Shown in pieces: positions 57,085 to 64,000 of a stretch of DNA of 64,000 nucleotides. Positions within the stretch are counted from its first letter, which is position 1. Each line of letters opens with the position of its first letter. The stretch comes from Thermomonas sp. GTDB lineage: Bacteria; Pseudomonadota; Gammaproteobacteria; Xanthomonadales; Xanthomonadaceae. The translations under genes and the position numbers were made by a program. The notes below the pieces were generated by a model that did not search any database, had not been told where the DNA came from, and saw only the letters and a program-made list of their open reading frames with translations. The DNA is taken from assembly GCF_029945965.1 (NCBI RefSeq), contig NZ_JAQSDO010000015.1:809952-873951 (forward strand), written 5' to 3'.

Positions 57085-59382
57085 TCACCCCTTCGTCAAC
57101 TTCGGCCTGGTTTCTTGTGCGTCATAGGCACTGTACTGGTACCCGTAACCGTAACCGTAACCGGCAGCTTTCGAATCGTATTTGGACAGGATCGCGCCGA
57201 CCAAGCGTCCCCTTGCCGCCAGCACTCGCTTGACCGCAAGTTGTGCGGCACTGATCTTGGTGTTTGCCGCAGCCACCACGAACAGGGTGCCATCGGCTGC
57301 ATTCGAGAGGATCGGCGTATCCGCCAGACCAAGCACAGGCGGCCCATCGATCACGATCTGGTCGTAGTGCTCGACCGCAACAGTCAGCATCGAGACCAGC
57401 TTCGAACCCGAAAGCAGTTCAGCGGGGTTGGGCGGCAAGGGACCTGCCAATATCACGCGTAGCAGGGGGTCGTCGGTATCGAACGTGGCTTCGCTCAGGT
57501 TGCAGCCACCAGCCAGCAGGTTGCTCAGGCCAATGGTTCTGTCGGTCAGACCCAGTGTGCGTGCAAGTGACGGATTGCGCAGATCGGCCTCCACCAACAG
57601 CACGCGCTTGCCAAGCTGTGCGAAGTTGCGCGCAAGTACCAAGGCAGTCGTCGACTTGCCATCACCCGGGCTTGCACTGGTGACCAACAGGGTCTTTGGT
57701 ATGCCATGGTCGGTCGCAAACTGCAGGGCAGCCCGCACTGAGCGGTAAGCCTCGGAGAATGGGGACTGCGGATTATTTGCCGCCTCGTCGACCCGCTGCT
57801 TCAAGCCCGGCTTCGGGATCACGCCCAGCACTGCAAGGCGCAGCTTCTGCTCGATGTCTTCCGGAGTCTTGATCGTGTCATCGAGGAACTCGAGCAGGAA
57901 CGCCAACAACATGCCGAGCAGCGCACCCAGCAAAAGCCCCTGTGTCAGGTTCTGGAACAGGTTGGGCTTGAACCTGTAGCCGGGCAATGCGCGGTCGATC
58001 ATGCTGATGTTGTTCGAGCGCACATCGCTTCCAGCGCCGATTTCCTTGAATCGCTGCAGCAATCCGTCATAGAGCTGCCTGTTGGTATCCACGTCGCGCT
58101 TCAGGATGCTGTACTCGATGTTGCTGCCTTCCGCAGTAAATGCCTCCGATCGCAACGCAGTGATCTGGCTTGCGAGGGCGTTTTCCTGCGCCGCCGCTGC
58201 CGCGTACTCGGCTTTCACCGTGGATCCTACACGCCCCATTTCAGCATCGATCTGCCTGTTCACTTCGTCGATTTGCTGCTTCAATTGCTGCATTTCCGGG
58301 TAATCAGGCTTGAATACCGCCAGCTTCTGCTGATACTGCCCCATCAACGTCGCACGCTGCTGGCGCAAGTTGGAGACGGCCGATGCCGTCAGCATTTCGG
58401 TCGGAACAACCCCGGAATTCAACCGCGCCTGGGCACGGATCCGCTGCTCTTTGGCTGCCATCAACGAGCCGTTCAGTTGCACGAGGTTCTGCGCCGCCAG
58501 GGTTTGGCCCTTTTCGTCGGTGATGACCAAGCCTTCCTTGTGCGCATACTCGATCAACTTGCGCTCGGACTCTTCCAGCTTGGCCTTGGTTGTCTGCAGT
58601 TGGCCCTCAAGATAGTCCTTGGCATACGAGGTCGCGCCGAAGCGCCGCTCCATATAGGACGCAATGAATTCATCTCCCACCGTGTTGGCGACCAGTGAGG
58701 AGAACTCCGGGGAAGGACTGTCGAAACTGATCGACACCAATTGAGAAGTACCAACCGGCGCGACACTGAGCCCGCCCTGCACGACTCCCGCGAAAGCACG
58801 AAGGGTGCTGGCTACCTGCGCCGGATCGCTTGCCTGTACGCTGTCCTTGACTGGTTCTCTCCTGGACGATTTGGGGCGCAACAAGCCGATCACCCGACTT
58901 ATCCAGCTTGGTTCATCGAATTGGTCAAGCGATACCCGACCGACGTTGAGCTTGCCTGCCACCCGCTCAGCTAATGAACGACTCTTCAGGAGTTCGATCT
59001 GGGTCTCACGGAAATCGCCAGAATAGGCGTCACTATTAATCTGGCCGCTCTGGCCCGCTATGATCTGCGGACTTTGCTGCTCCATCTGCATCACGGCCGT
59101 GGCGCGGTACATGGGCGTGGTCATCAAGGTAGACAACAGCGCAAGTGCGGCGGTTGCCACAAGCACGCTGAGCACCAGCCAACGCCGCTTGACCAGGACA
59201 CGCCAGTATTTCAGCAGGTCGATCTGGTCTGAGTCCTCCTCTTGACGGTCCTCGAACAGGTCGAGGCCGAGGGATCTGTGATCTCTCGGATGCGCAAGTC
59301 CCTGTCTTCCCAAGGCTGGAGCAGGGGCAGGAAAAGAGCTGCCGTCATCCGCCCGAGAAACAGGCAGGTTTTCATCGGTCAT
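57085..59382 (-). CDS. wzc: Wzc/GumC-type chain-length regulator fused to BY-kinase
   Basis: 765 residues. Wzz domain between membrane helices at ~69-88 and ~483-500 with coiled coils in between (LEESERKLIEYAHKEG). Cytoplasmic tyrosine kinase: Walker A SASPGDGKST (569-578), Walker A' LLVEADLRNP, Walker B QIVIDGPPVLG. The tail GYGYGYGYQYSAYDAQ is the Tyr cluster that is autophosphorylated. Controls polymer length and export with Wza. Two-in-one architecture, so no separate kinase is needed. Confidence 0.94.
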   Translation of the reverse strand: MTDENLPVSRADDGSSFPAPAPALGRQGLAHPRDHRSLGLDLFEDRQEEDSDQIDLLKYWRVLVKRRWLVLSVLVATAALALLSTLMTTPMYRATAVMQMEQQSPQIIAGQSGQINSDAYSGDFRETQIELLKSRSLAERVAGKLNVGRVSLDQFDEPSWISRVIGLLRPKSSRREPVKDSVQASDPAQVASTLRAFAGVVQGGLSVAPVGTSQLVSISFDSPSPEFSSLVANTVGDEFIASYMERRFGATSYAKDYLEGQLQTTKAKLEESERKLIEYAHKEGLVITDEKGQTLAAQNLVQLNGSLMAAKEQRIRAQARLNSGVVPTEMLTASAVSNLRQQRATLMGQYQQKLAVFKPDYPEMQQLKQQIDEVNRQIDAEMGRVGSTVKAEYAAAAAQENALASQITALRSEAFTAEGSNIEYSILKRDVDTNRQLYDGLLQRFKEIGAGSDVRSNNISMIDRALPGYRFKPNLFQNLTQGLLLGALLGMLLAFLLEFLDDTIKTPEDIEQKLRLAVLGVIPKPGLKQRVDEAANNPQSPFSEAYRSVRAALQFATDHGIPKTLLVTSASPGDGKSTTALVLARNFAQLGKRVLLVEADLRNPSLARTLGLTDRTIGLSNLLAGGCNLSEATFDTDDPLLRVILAGPLPPNPAELLSGSKLVSMLTVAVEHYDQIVIDGPPVLGLADTPILSNAADGTLFVVAAANTKISAAQLAVKRVLAARGRLVGAILSKYDSKAAGYGYGYGYQYSAYDAQETRPKLTKG

Positions 59383-59401
59383 TCGGAGCTACCTTGGGTC
59401 A

Positions 59402-60112
59402 TCATGGAAGTAAGGTGAACACGCCCAGAAGGGGCAAAGATTCAAGGAAACGGTGCATTGCGGTCTTGCTGCCAGATTGTTCGACAATGATCACGTCATC
59501 ACCGTAGAGCTGCGGATCCGTGACAGTGCCGCGGCGAATTGCACGCAAGTCAAATCTGGCAGCCATGCGTTTGCCGTCGACCTGGCGCATCAGCACAATG
59601 CCGCCCAGATCCGCCAGCTTCTCATCCACGCCGCCCGCCATTGCAATGGCCTGGAGCAAGCTTGTCTTCCCGGTCAGTGCAATGATCCCAGGCTTTTTGA
59701 TAGCACCGTCCATCGTGATCCGCTGGCTTGCGAAGTCCTTGACGAACACTGTGACCTGCGGATGCTGCAGGTATCCCTGCGCATACCTCTTGGCAAGTTC
59801 AGACTCCAATGCGGGCACTGTCATCCCACCAGCGACCATGGTACCGATCAGTGGCAGCGAGATCTGTCCCTTGGAATTAACCCGGACCTCCTTGGTGAGT
59901 TCATCCACCCCAAATACAGTGATAGCGAGCAGGTCCAAGGCACCAACCCGATAGTCTGTGGCACCTTCATAAGCACCACTGGTGGTTGTTGAATCCGGAG
60001 CGGGCATGTCGCCTTTGATCGCGCTGGGACGCGGTCCACCACCGTTGGCGCAGGCCACCAGCAGCCAACACAGCACGAACACGATGGCAATTTTCAAACG
60101 ACATCTCATCAT
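59402..60112 (-). CDS. wza: Wza/GumB-type polysaccharide export lipoprotein
   Basis: 236 residues. Signal peptide with lipobox LLVAC at the Cys21 region. Poly_export domain DYRVGALDLLAITVFGVDEL, then SLBB domain (QRITMDGAIKKPGIIALTGK, LLQAIAMAGGVDEK). Shorter than E. coli Wza and like GumB, lacking the large C-terminal helical pore segment. Forms the outer-membrane export channel for the polymer. First gene of the operon. Confidence 0.93.
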   Translation of the reverse strand: MMRCRLKIAIVFVLCWLLVACANGGGPRPSAIKGDMPAPDSTTTSGAYEGATDYRVGALDLLAITVFGVDELTKEVRVNSKGQISLPLIGTMVAGGMTVPALESELAKRYAQGYLQHPQVTVFVKDFASQRITMDGAIKKPGIIALTGKTSLLQAIAMAGGVDEKLADLGGIVLMRQVDGKRMAARFDLRAIRRGTVTDPQLYGDDVIIVEQSGSKTAMHRFLESLPLLGVFTLLP

Positions 60113-60137
60113 GGATCAGTTCTCCGGACATTCCATC

Positions 60138-60166
60138 ATTATGCAGTGCAAGGCTGCTTCGACCAA
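60138..60166 (-). promoter_or_regulatory. Candidate promoter of the wza-wzc operon
   Basis: Read on the minus strand: TTGGTC, 17-bp spacer, CATAAT. The -10 box is good (5 of 6), the -35 weak. It ends 25 bp before the wza start, with GGAG as ribosome site between. Confidence 0.35.
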
Positions 60167-60198
60167 AAGTGGTCAGGCTGCCAGAGCTACAAAGCCAT

Positions 60199-60228
60199 GC
60201 AATTTGGTGAAGCCTCACCGGAAATTGC
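60199..60228. promoter_or_regulatory. Palindromic operator-like site upstream of wza
   Basis: Interrupted palindrome GCAATTT-GGTGA-AGCC-TCACC-GG-AAATTGC: 7-bp and 5-bp arms pair perfectly, with a 2-nt asymmetry. It lies about 33 bp upstream of the predicted -35 in the 323-bp region between wza and the tRNA, which otherwise holds no gene. No T-run follows, so a protein-binding site is more likely than a terminator. Confidence 0.45.
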
Positions 60229-60394
60229 ACCCCCTGTCGAAGCAAAATTCACAGGGTCATTTCCTGTGCTGGCCGCCAATCAGCGGACCACAGGATCCAG
60301 ACTAACGGCGATTCTATGCGTTCGGGGTGAATACGGAACCCCCTCAAGGACATCCGACACAAACCGACCGATCCAGGCAGATGGCAATGAGGGC

Positions 60395-60423
60395 TTCCGC
60401 CTCCGGCGCATGTCCCATATAAT
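60395..60423 (+). promoter_or_regulatory. Promoter of the tRNA gene
   Basis: Perfect TATAAT at 60418-60423, 12 bp before the tRNA 5' end, with TTCCGC as weak -35 at 17 bp. A GC-rich GCGCGG follows the -10 box, a discriminator typical of stringently controlled stable-RNA promoters. Confidence 0.6.
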
Positions 60424-60435
60424 GCGCGGCCCAGC

Positions 60436-60510
60436 GGGCGGTTAGCTCAGCGGTAGAGCATTGCCTTCACACGGCAAGGGTCACAAGTTCGAACCTTGTA
60501 CCGCCCACCA
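60436..60510 (+). tRNA. tRNA-Val (anticodon CAC)
   Basis: Full cloverleaf: acceptor GGGCGGT/ACCGCCC, D-loop AGCTCAGCGGTAGAGC, anticodon stem TTGCC/GGCAA with loop TTCACAC, T-arm ACAAGTTCGAACCTTGT, discriminator A and encoded CCA. Anticodon CAC reads GUG. Confidence 0.95.
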
Positions 60511-60522
60511 GCATCAACGAAA

Positions 60523-60544
60523 GTCGGCCTTGCGCCGGCTTTTT
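60523..60544 (+). terminator. Intrinsic terminator after the tRNA
   Basis: Stem GTCGGC/GCCGGC (one G-U pair), loop CTTGC, then TTTTT; 12 bp after the CCA end. The A-rich left side (GAAA) could also end the convergent cysNC transcript. Confidence 0.75.
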
Positions 60545-60567
60545 CGTGCCCTGGCCATTTCCAGGCG

Positions 60568-62451
60568 TCAACCCAACCCAAGCGCGCGCACGATCTGCTC
60601 GGCCAGTTCCGCGGGTTCGACGTGGACGGTGCGGAGGTGCAGCTCCGGCGCTTCCGGAACTTCGTAGGGCGAGTCGATGCCGGTGAAATTGCGCAACTCG
60701 CCGCGGCGTGCCTTGGCGTACAAGCCCTTGACGTCGCGCTGCTCGGCCAGGGCCAATGGCGTGTCGACAAAGACCTCCAGGAACTCGCCTTCGCTGAACA
60801 GTTCACGCGCCATGCGTCGCTCGGCGCGGAATGGCGAGATGAAGCTGACCAGCACAATCAGGCCGGCATCGGTCATCAACTTGGCGACTTCGGCAACGCG
60901 GCGGATGTTCTCGACGCGGTCCTCGTCGGTAAAACCCAGGTCCTTGTTGAGGCCGTGGCGTACGTTGTCGCCGTCCAGCAGATAGGTGTGATGGCCCATC
61001 GCCAGCAGACGTTTTTCGACCAAGTTGGCAATCGTCGATTTGCCCGAGCCCGACAGGCCTGTGAACCACAGACAGCGCGGCTGCTGGTGCTTGATCCGGC
61101 TGCGCGCGGACTGGTCTACATCGACATGCTGCCAGTGGATATTGCCGGCGCGGCGCAGGGCGAAGTCCAGGGTGCCGGCTGCCACTGTCGCATTGCTCTG
61201 GCGATCGATCAGGATGAAGCCGCCCAGCACCTGGTTGTCGGCATAGGCCTCGAATGGCACCGGCTGGTCGAGGTGCAAGTTGCAATAGGCGACCTCGTTC
61301 AAATCGATTGACTTGGCCGCCAGGTATTCCTGGGTATTCACGTCGATCTTGTGCTTGATCTCGGTAACCGAAGCACCGACCGTGCGTGTGCCGATCTTCA
61401 GCCAGTACGGCCGACCGGGCAGCAACGAATCCTCGCCCAGCCATAGCAGGTGCGCAGCGAACTGGTCGGAGACTTCAGGCGGCTGCCTGGCCAGCGCGAT
61501 CACGTCGCCGCGGCTGGCATCGATCTCGTCACTCAGGGTCAGGGTAACTGCCTGTCCGGCTTGCACGTGGTCGAGGTCGCCATCAGCCGTGACAATCCGC
61601 GCGACGGTCGAGCGCCGGCCCGACGGCAACACCACGATCTCGGTGCCCGGTGTAACCTCGCCCGCCACCACAGTGCCGGCAAACCCCCGAAAACCTTGGT
61701 TCGGCCGACAGACCCACTGCACCGGCATGCGAAAGCCAATATCCGAGTGGTCGCGCTGGACCTGCACGGTTTCCAGATGGCCAAGCAAGGTTTCGCCGCT
61801 GTACCAGGGCGTTGCGATTGATGGCTCCAGCATATTGTCGCCCTTCAGCGCCGACAGCGGAATCGCGGTGACGTATTCGATGCCAAGTGATTCAGCCAAT
61901 GCGCGATAGGAGGCAACGATTTCGTCGAAGCGCGCCTGGCTGTAATCCACCAGGTCCATCTTGTTGACCGCCAGCACCACATGACGGATGCCCAGCAAGG
62001 ACACGATGTAACTGTGCCGGCGGGTCTGGGTGAGCAACCCCTTGCGCGCATCCACCAGCACGATCGCAAGGTCGGCGGTCGAGGCGCCGGTGGCCATGTT
62101 GCGGGTGTATTGCTCGTGGCCCGGGCAGTCGGCAACGATGAATTTGCGCTTGTCGGTACCGAAGTAACGGTAGGCCACGTCAATGGTGATGCCCTGCTCG
62201 CGCTCGGCGGCCAAGCCATCGACCAACAGCGCGAAATCGATGTCCTCGCCCTGGGTACCGTGGCGGCGGCTGTCGGCTTCGAGCGCCGCGACCTGGTCGT
62301 CAAGCAGCAGATGGGTGTCGTGCAGCAAGCGCCCGATCAGGGTGCTCTTGCCGTCATCCACGCTGCCGCAGGTGATGAAGCGCAGCAGGCTCTTGGTTTC
62401 GTGTTGGTGCAGGTAGGCGGCGACCTGCGCGCTAGCGTCATCGGTACGCAT
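60568..62451 (-). CDS. cysN: Sulfate adenylyltransferase subunit 1 / APS kinase fusion
   Basis: 627 residues. CysN GTPase part: P-loop [17 protein letters not shown] (29-45), [12 protein letters not shown] and NKMDLVD. CysC part from ~440: [20 protein letters not shown] and [16 protein letters not shown]. It drives APS formation with CysD by GTP hydrolysis and then makes PAPS, so one polypeptide covers two steps (CysNC). Start overlaps the cysD stop (TGATG). Confidence 0.96.
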   Translation of the reverse strand: MRTDDASAQVAAYLHQHETKSLLRFITCGSVDDGKSTLIGRLLHDTHLLLDDQVAALEADSRRHGTQGEDIDFALLVDGLAAEREQGITIDVAYRYFGTDKRKFIVADCPGHEQYTRNMATGASTADLAIVLVDARKGLLTQTRRHSYIVSLLGIRHVVLAVNKMDLVDYSQARFDEIVASYRALAESLGIEYVTAIPLSALKGDNMLEPSIATPWYSGETLLGHLETVQVQRDHSDIGFRMPVQWVCRPNQGFRGFAGTVVAGEVTPGTEIVVLPSGRRSTVARIVTADGDLDHVQAGQAVTLTLSDEIDASRGDVIALARQPPEVSDQFAAHLLWLGEDSLLPGRPYWLKIGTRTVGASVTEIKHKIDVNTQEYLAAKSIDLNEVAYCNLHLDQPVPFEAYADNQVLGGFILIDRQSNATVAAGTLDFALRRAGNIHWQHVDVDQSARSRIKHQQPRCLWFTGLSGSGKSTIANLVEKRLLAMGHHTYLLDGDNVRHGLNKDLGFTDEDRVENIRRVAEVAKLMTDAGLIVLVSFISPFRAERRMARELFSEGEFLEVFVDTPLALAEQRDVKGLYAKARRGELRNFTGIDSPYEVPEAPELHLRTVHVEPAELAEQIVRALGLG

Positions 62452-63356
62452 CAGAAATAGCCTTCCTGTTTCTTCTTTTCCATCGACGCAGACGGGTCCT
62501 GGTCGATCACCCTGCCCTGTCGCTCCGAGGTCGTCGCCACCAGCATCTCGGCAATGATCTTTTCCAGTGTGTCGGCGTCCGATTCGATCGCGCCAGTCAG
62601 CGGATAGCAGCCCAGGGTGCGAAAGCGCACTTTCTTCAACATCGGGATTTCGCCATCGCGCAGTGGCAGGCGCTCGTCATCAACCATGATCAGCGCGCCA
62701 TCGCGCTCGACCACGGGTCGCTCGGCAGCCAGGTACAGCGACGGCACCGGGATGTTTTCGCGATAGATGTAGAGCCAGACATCGAGTTCGGTCCAGTTGC
62801 TGATCGGGAACACGCGCACCGATTCGCCTTTGTGGATGCGGGTGTTGTACAGGCTCCACAGTTCGGGGCGCTGGTTCTTGGGATCCCAGCGGTGCTGCGC
62901 GTTGCGGAAGCTGAAGATGCGTTCCTTGGCCCGCGATTTTTCTTCATCGCGGCGCGCACCGCCGATCGCCGCATCGAACCCGTGCAAGTCCAGCGCCTGC
63001 TTCAGGCCTTGGGTCTTCATCACGTCGGTATGCACGGTGGCGCCATGGCTGATCGGATTAATGCCGCTGGCCACGCCATCCGGGTTGGTGTGGACGTGCA
63101 ACTGCACGCCGGTTTCGGCGGCGCGCATGTCGCGAAACGCGATCATCTCGCGGAACTTCCAGCCGGTATCCACATGCAGCAGCGGGATCGGCGGCCGTGC
63201 CGGATAAAAGGCCTTCGCCAGCAGGTGCAACAGCACCGAGCTGTCCTTGCCGACCGAGTACAGCATCACCGGATTGCGGAATTCGGCGGCGACCTCGCGC
63301 AGGATGTGGATGCTTTCGGCTTCCAGCCGGTCGAGATGGGTCAGGTCTGGCTTCAA
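62451..63356 (-). CDS. cysD: Sulfate adenylyltransferase subunit 2
   Basis: 301 residues. PP-loop [48 protein letters not shown] and the C-terminal [20 protein letters not shown] are diagnostic. Forms APS from ATP and sulfate together with CysN. Start is TTG at 63356 with AAAGG eight bases upstream; no in-frame ATG precedes [15 protein letters not shown]. Confidence 0.95.
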   Translation of the reverse strand: MKPDLTHLDRLEAESIHILREVAAEFRNPVMLYSVGKDSSVLLHLLAKAFYPARPPIPLLHVDTGWKFREMIAFRDMRAAETGVQLHVHTNPDGVASGINPISHGATVHTDVMKTQGLKQALDLHGFDAAIGGARRDEEKSRAKERIFSFRNAQHRWDPKNQRPELWSLYNTRIHKGESVRVFPISNWTELDVWLYIYRENIPVPSLYLAAERPVVERDGALIMVDDERLPLRDGEIPMLKKVRFRTLGCYPLTGAIESDADTLEKIIAEMLVATTSERQGRVIDQDPSASMEKKKQEGYF

Positions 63357-63390
63357 GCCATCAGCCTTTGAAAGACGGTCGTGAAGGATA

Positions 63391-64000
63391 TCAAGTGCAC
63401 TTGCCGCTGCGCAGACTCAGCACATGCGGAGGCGGCATGAAGCTATCGCTGCGCGCGTGTTGCCAGAAGTCTTCGAAAACGGCGTGGTCGGGAATGCCGG
63501 CCAGCAGCTCGCCACGGCGCAGGAATGGGTACAGCGCATTAATCGAACGCACTTCGGTAGGCGACACCCGGCGCAGGATGTGCTCCGGGCCCAACTGGTC
63601 AGGATGCTCCAGGCCCGAGGCGCACAGCAGGTCGCGCAGCACATGCAGGGTGTTGTCGTGGAATTCGCGCACGCGGGTGGATTTGTCCGGCACGTCAAGC
63701 TTGCGCCAGCGGCTCGAATCCTGGGTTGCAATCCCGGTCGGACAGCGGTCGGTATGGCAGCTCAACGACTGGATGCAGCCCAACGCGAACATGTAGCCGC
63801 GCGCGGCATTGCACCAGTCCGCACCCATCGCCAGGGTTCGCGCAATGTCGAAGGCGCCGACGATCTTGCCGGCCGCGCCAATCTTGATCCGGTCACGCAG
63901 ATCCAGGCCGACCAAGGTGTTGTGCACCAGCATCAAGCCTTCCTGCATCGGCACGCCAACGTGGTCGATGAACTCGGCAGGCGCGGCGCCGGTGCCACCC
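63391..64000 (-). CDS. Glutamate-synthase-family protein, C-terminal part (runs off the window)
   Basis: 203 residues visible; the 5' part lies beyond 64000. The sequence begins [17 protein letters not shown] and continues [40 protein letters not shown] and [15 protein letters not shown], the FMN/iron-sulfur region of the GltS domain (Cys cluster). It belongs to the stand-alone FMN-binding glutamate synthase-like family, whose physiological role differs between members. Ends 34 bp before cysD on the same strand. Confidence 0.85.
   Translation of the reverse strand, partial: GGTGAAPAEFIDHVGVPMQEGLMLVHNTLVGLDLRDRIKIGAAGKIVGAFDIARTLAMGADWCNAARGYMFALGCIQSLSCHTDRCPTGIATQDSSRWRKLDVPDKSTRVREFHDNTLHVLRDLLCASGLEHPDQLGPEHILRRVSPTEVRSINALYPFLRRGELLAGIPDHAVFEDFWQHARSDSFMPPPHVLSLRSGKCT

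Overview
The window comes from a GC-rich gammaproteobacterium, most likely Lysobacterales/Xanthomonadales (Xanthomonadaceae or Rhodanobacteraceae). Pointers are Gum-type export proteins (GumB/GumC-like), a MarR-type EPS-associated regulator, a CysN-CysC fusion, and a RAYT transposase sitting among its own REP elements. Genus is not decidable from sequence alone.

Layout. (1) 1-2784: REP/RAYT region with a phasin gene, a phasin remnant and a TPR protein. (2) 2761-3882: a WecA-like initiating transferase whose 3' end lies in a REP. (3) 3973-12367: a lasso-peptide (RiPP) cluster. It has an ABC exporter, PqqD-type recognition protein (B1), transglutaminase-like protease (B2), a 62-residue precursor, an HPr-kinase-like kinase, a PRMT-fold methyltransferase with a probable C-terminal RRE-like domain, an asparagine-synthetase-like cyclase lacking the glutaminase Cys, a nucleotidyltransferase, and a broken 2OG-Fe(II) oxygenase remnant. 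(4) 12348-53737: a very long minus-strand polysaccharide locus. It makes GDP-mannose/GDP-fucose, UDP-GlcA/UDP-GalA/UDP-xylose and UDP-Gal, and holds over a dozen glycosyltransferases, O-acyltransferases, methyltransferases, a sulfotransferase, two Wzy/WaaL-like proteins and a Wzm/Wzt ABC exporter. An EPS-associated MarR regulator and an RfaH-like factor lie inside it, with an exact ops element between them. (5) 53836-60112: an export/assembly operon (wza, wzc, J-domain membrane protein, TPR protein, small secreted protein) ending at a hairpin terminator. (6) 60395-60544: tRNA-Val(CAC) with promoter and terminator. (7) 60568-64000: cysNC, cysD and the 3' part of a glutamate-synthase-family gene.

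How it fits together. CysD/CysNC makes PAPS, which the sulfotransferase in the cluster would use, so the surface glycan may be sulfated. RfaH plus ops would allow read-through of the long operon starting at the EPS regulator. The nucleotidyltransferase and cyclase genes of the lasso cluster are on the same strand as this operon and overlap the end of manC, so lasso maturation may be partly co-expressed with the surface polysaccharide.

Most notable observations: the elaborately tailored lasso cluster with an unusually long, two-cysteine core and no arginine for its PRMT-like enzyme; the oxygenase remnant; the ops element beside rfaH; and an acyltransferase cassette inserted between 112-bp perfect direct repeats made from the wzm/wzt junction.
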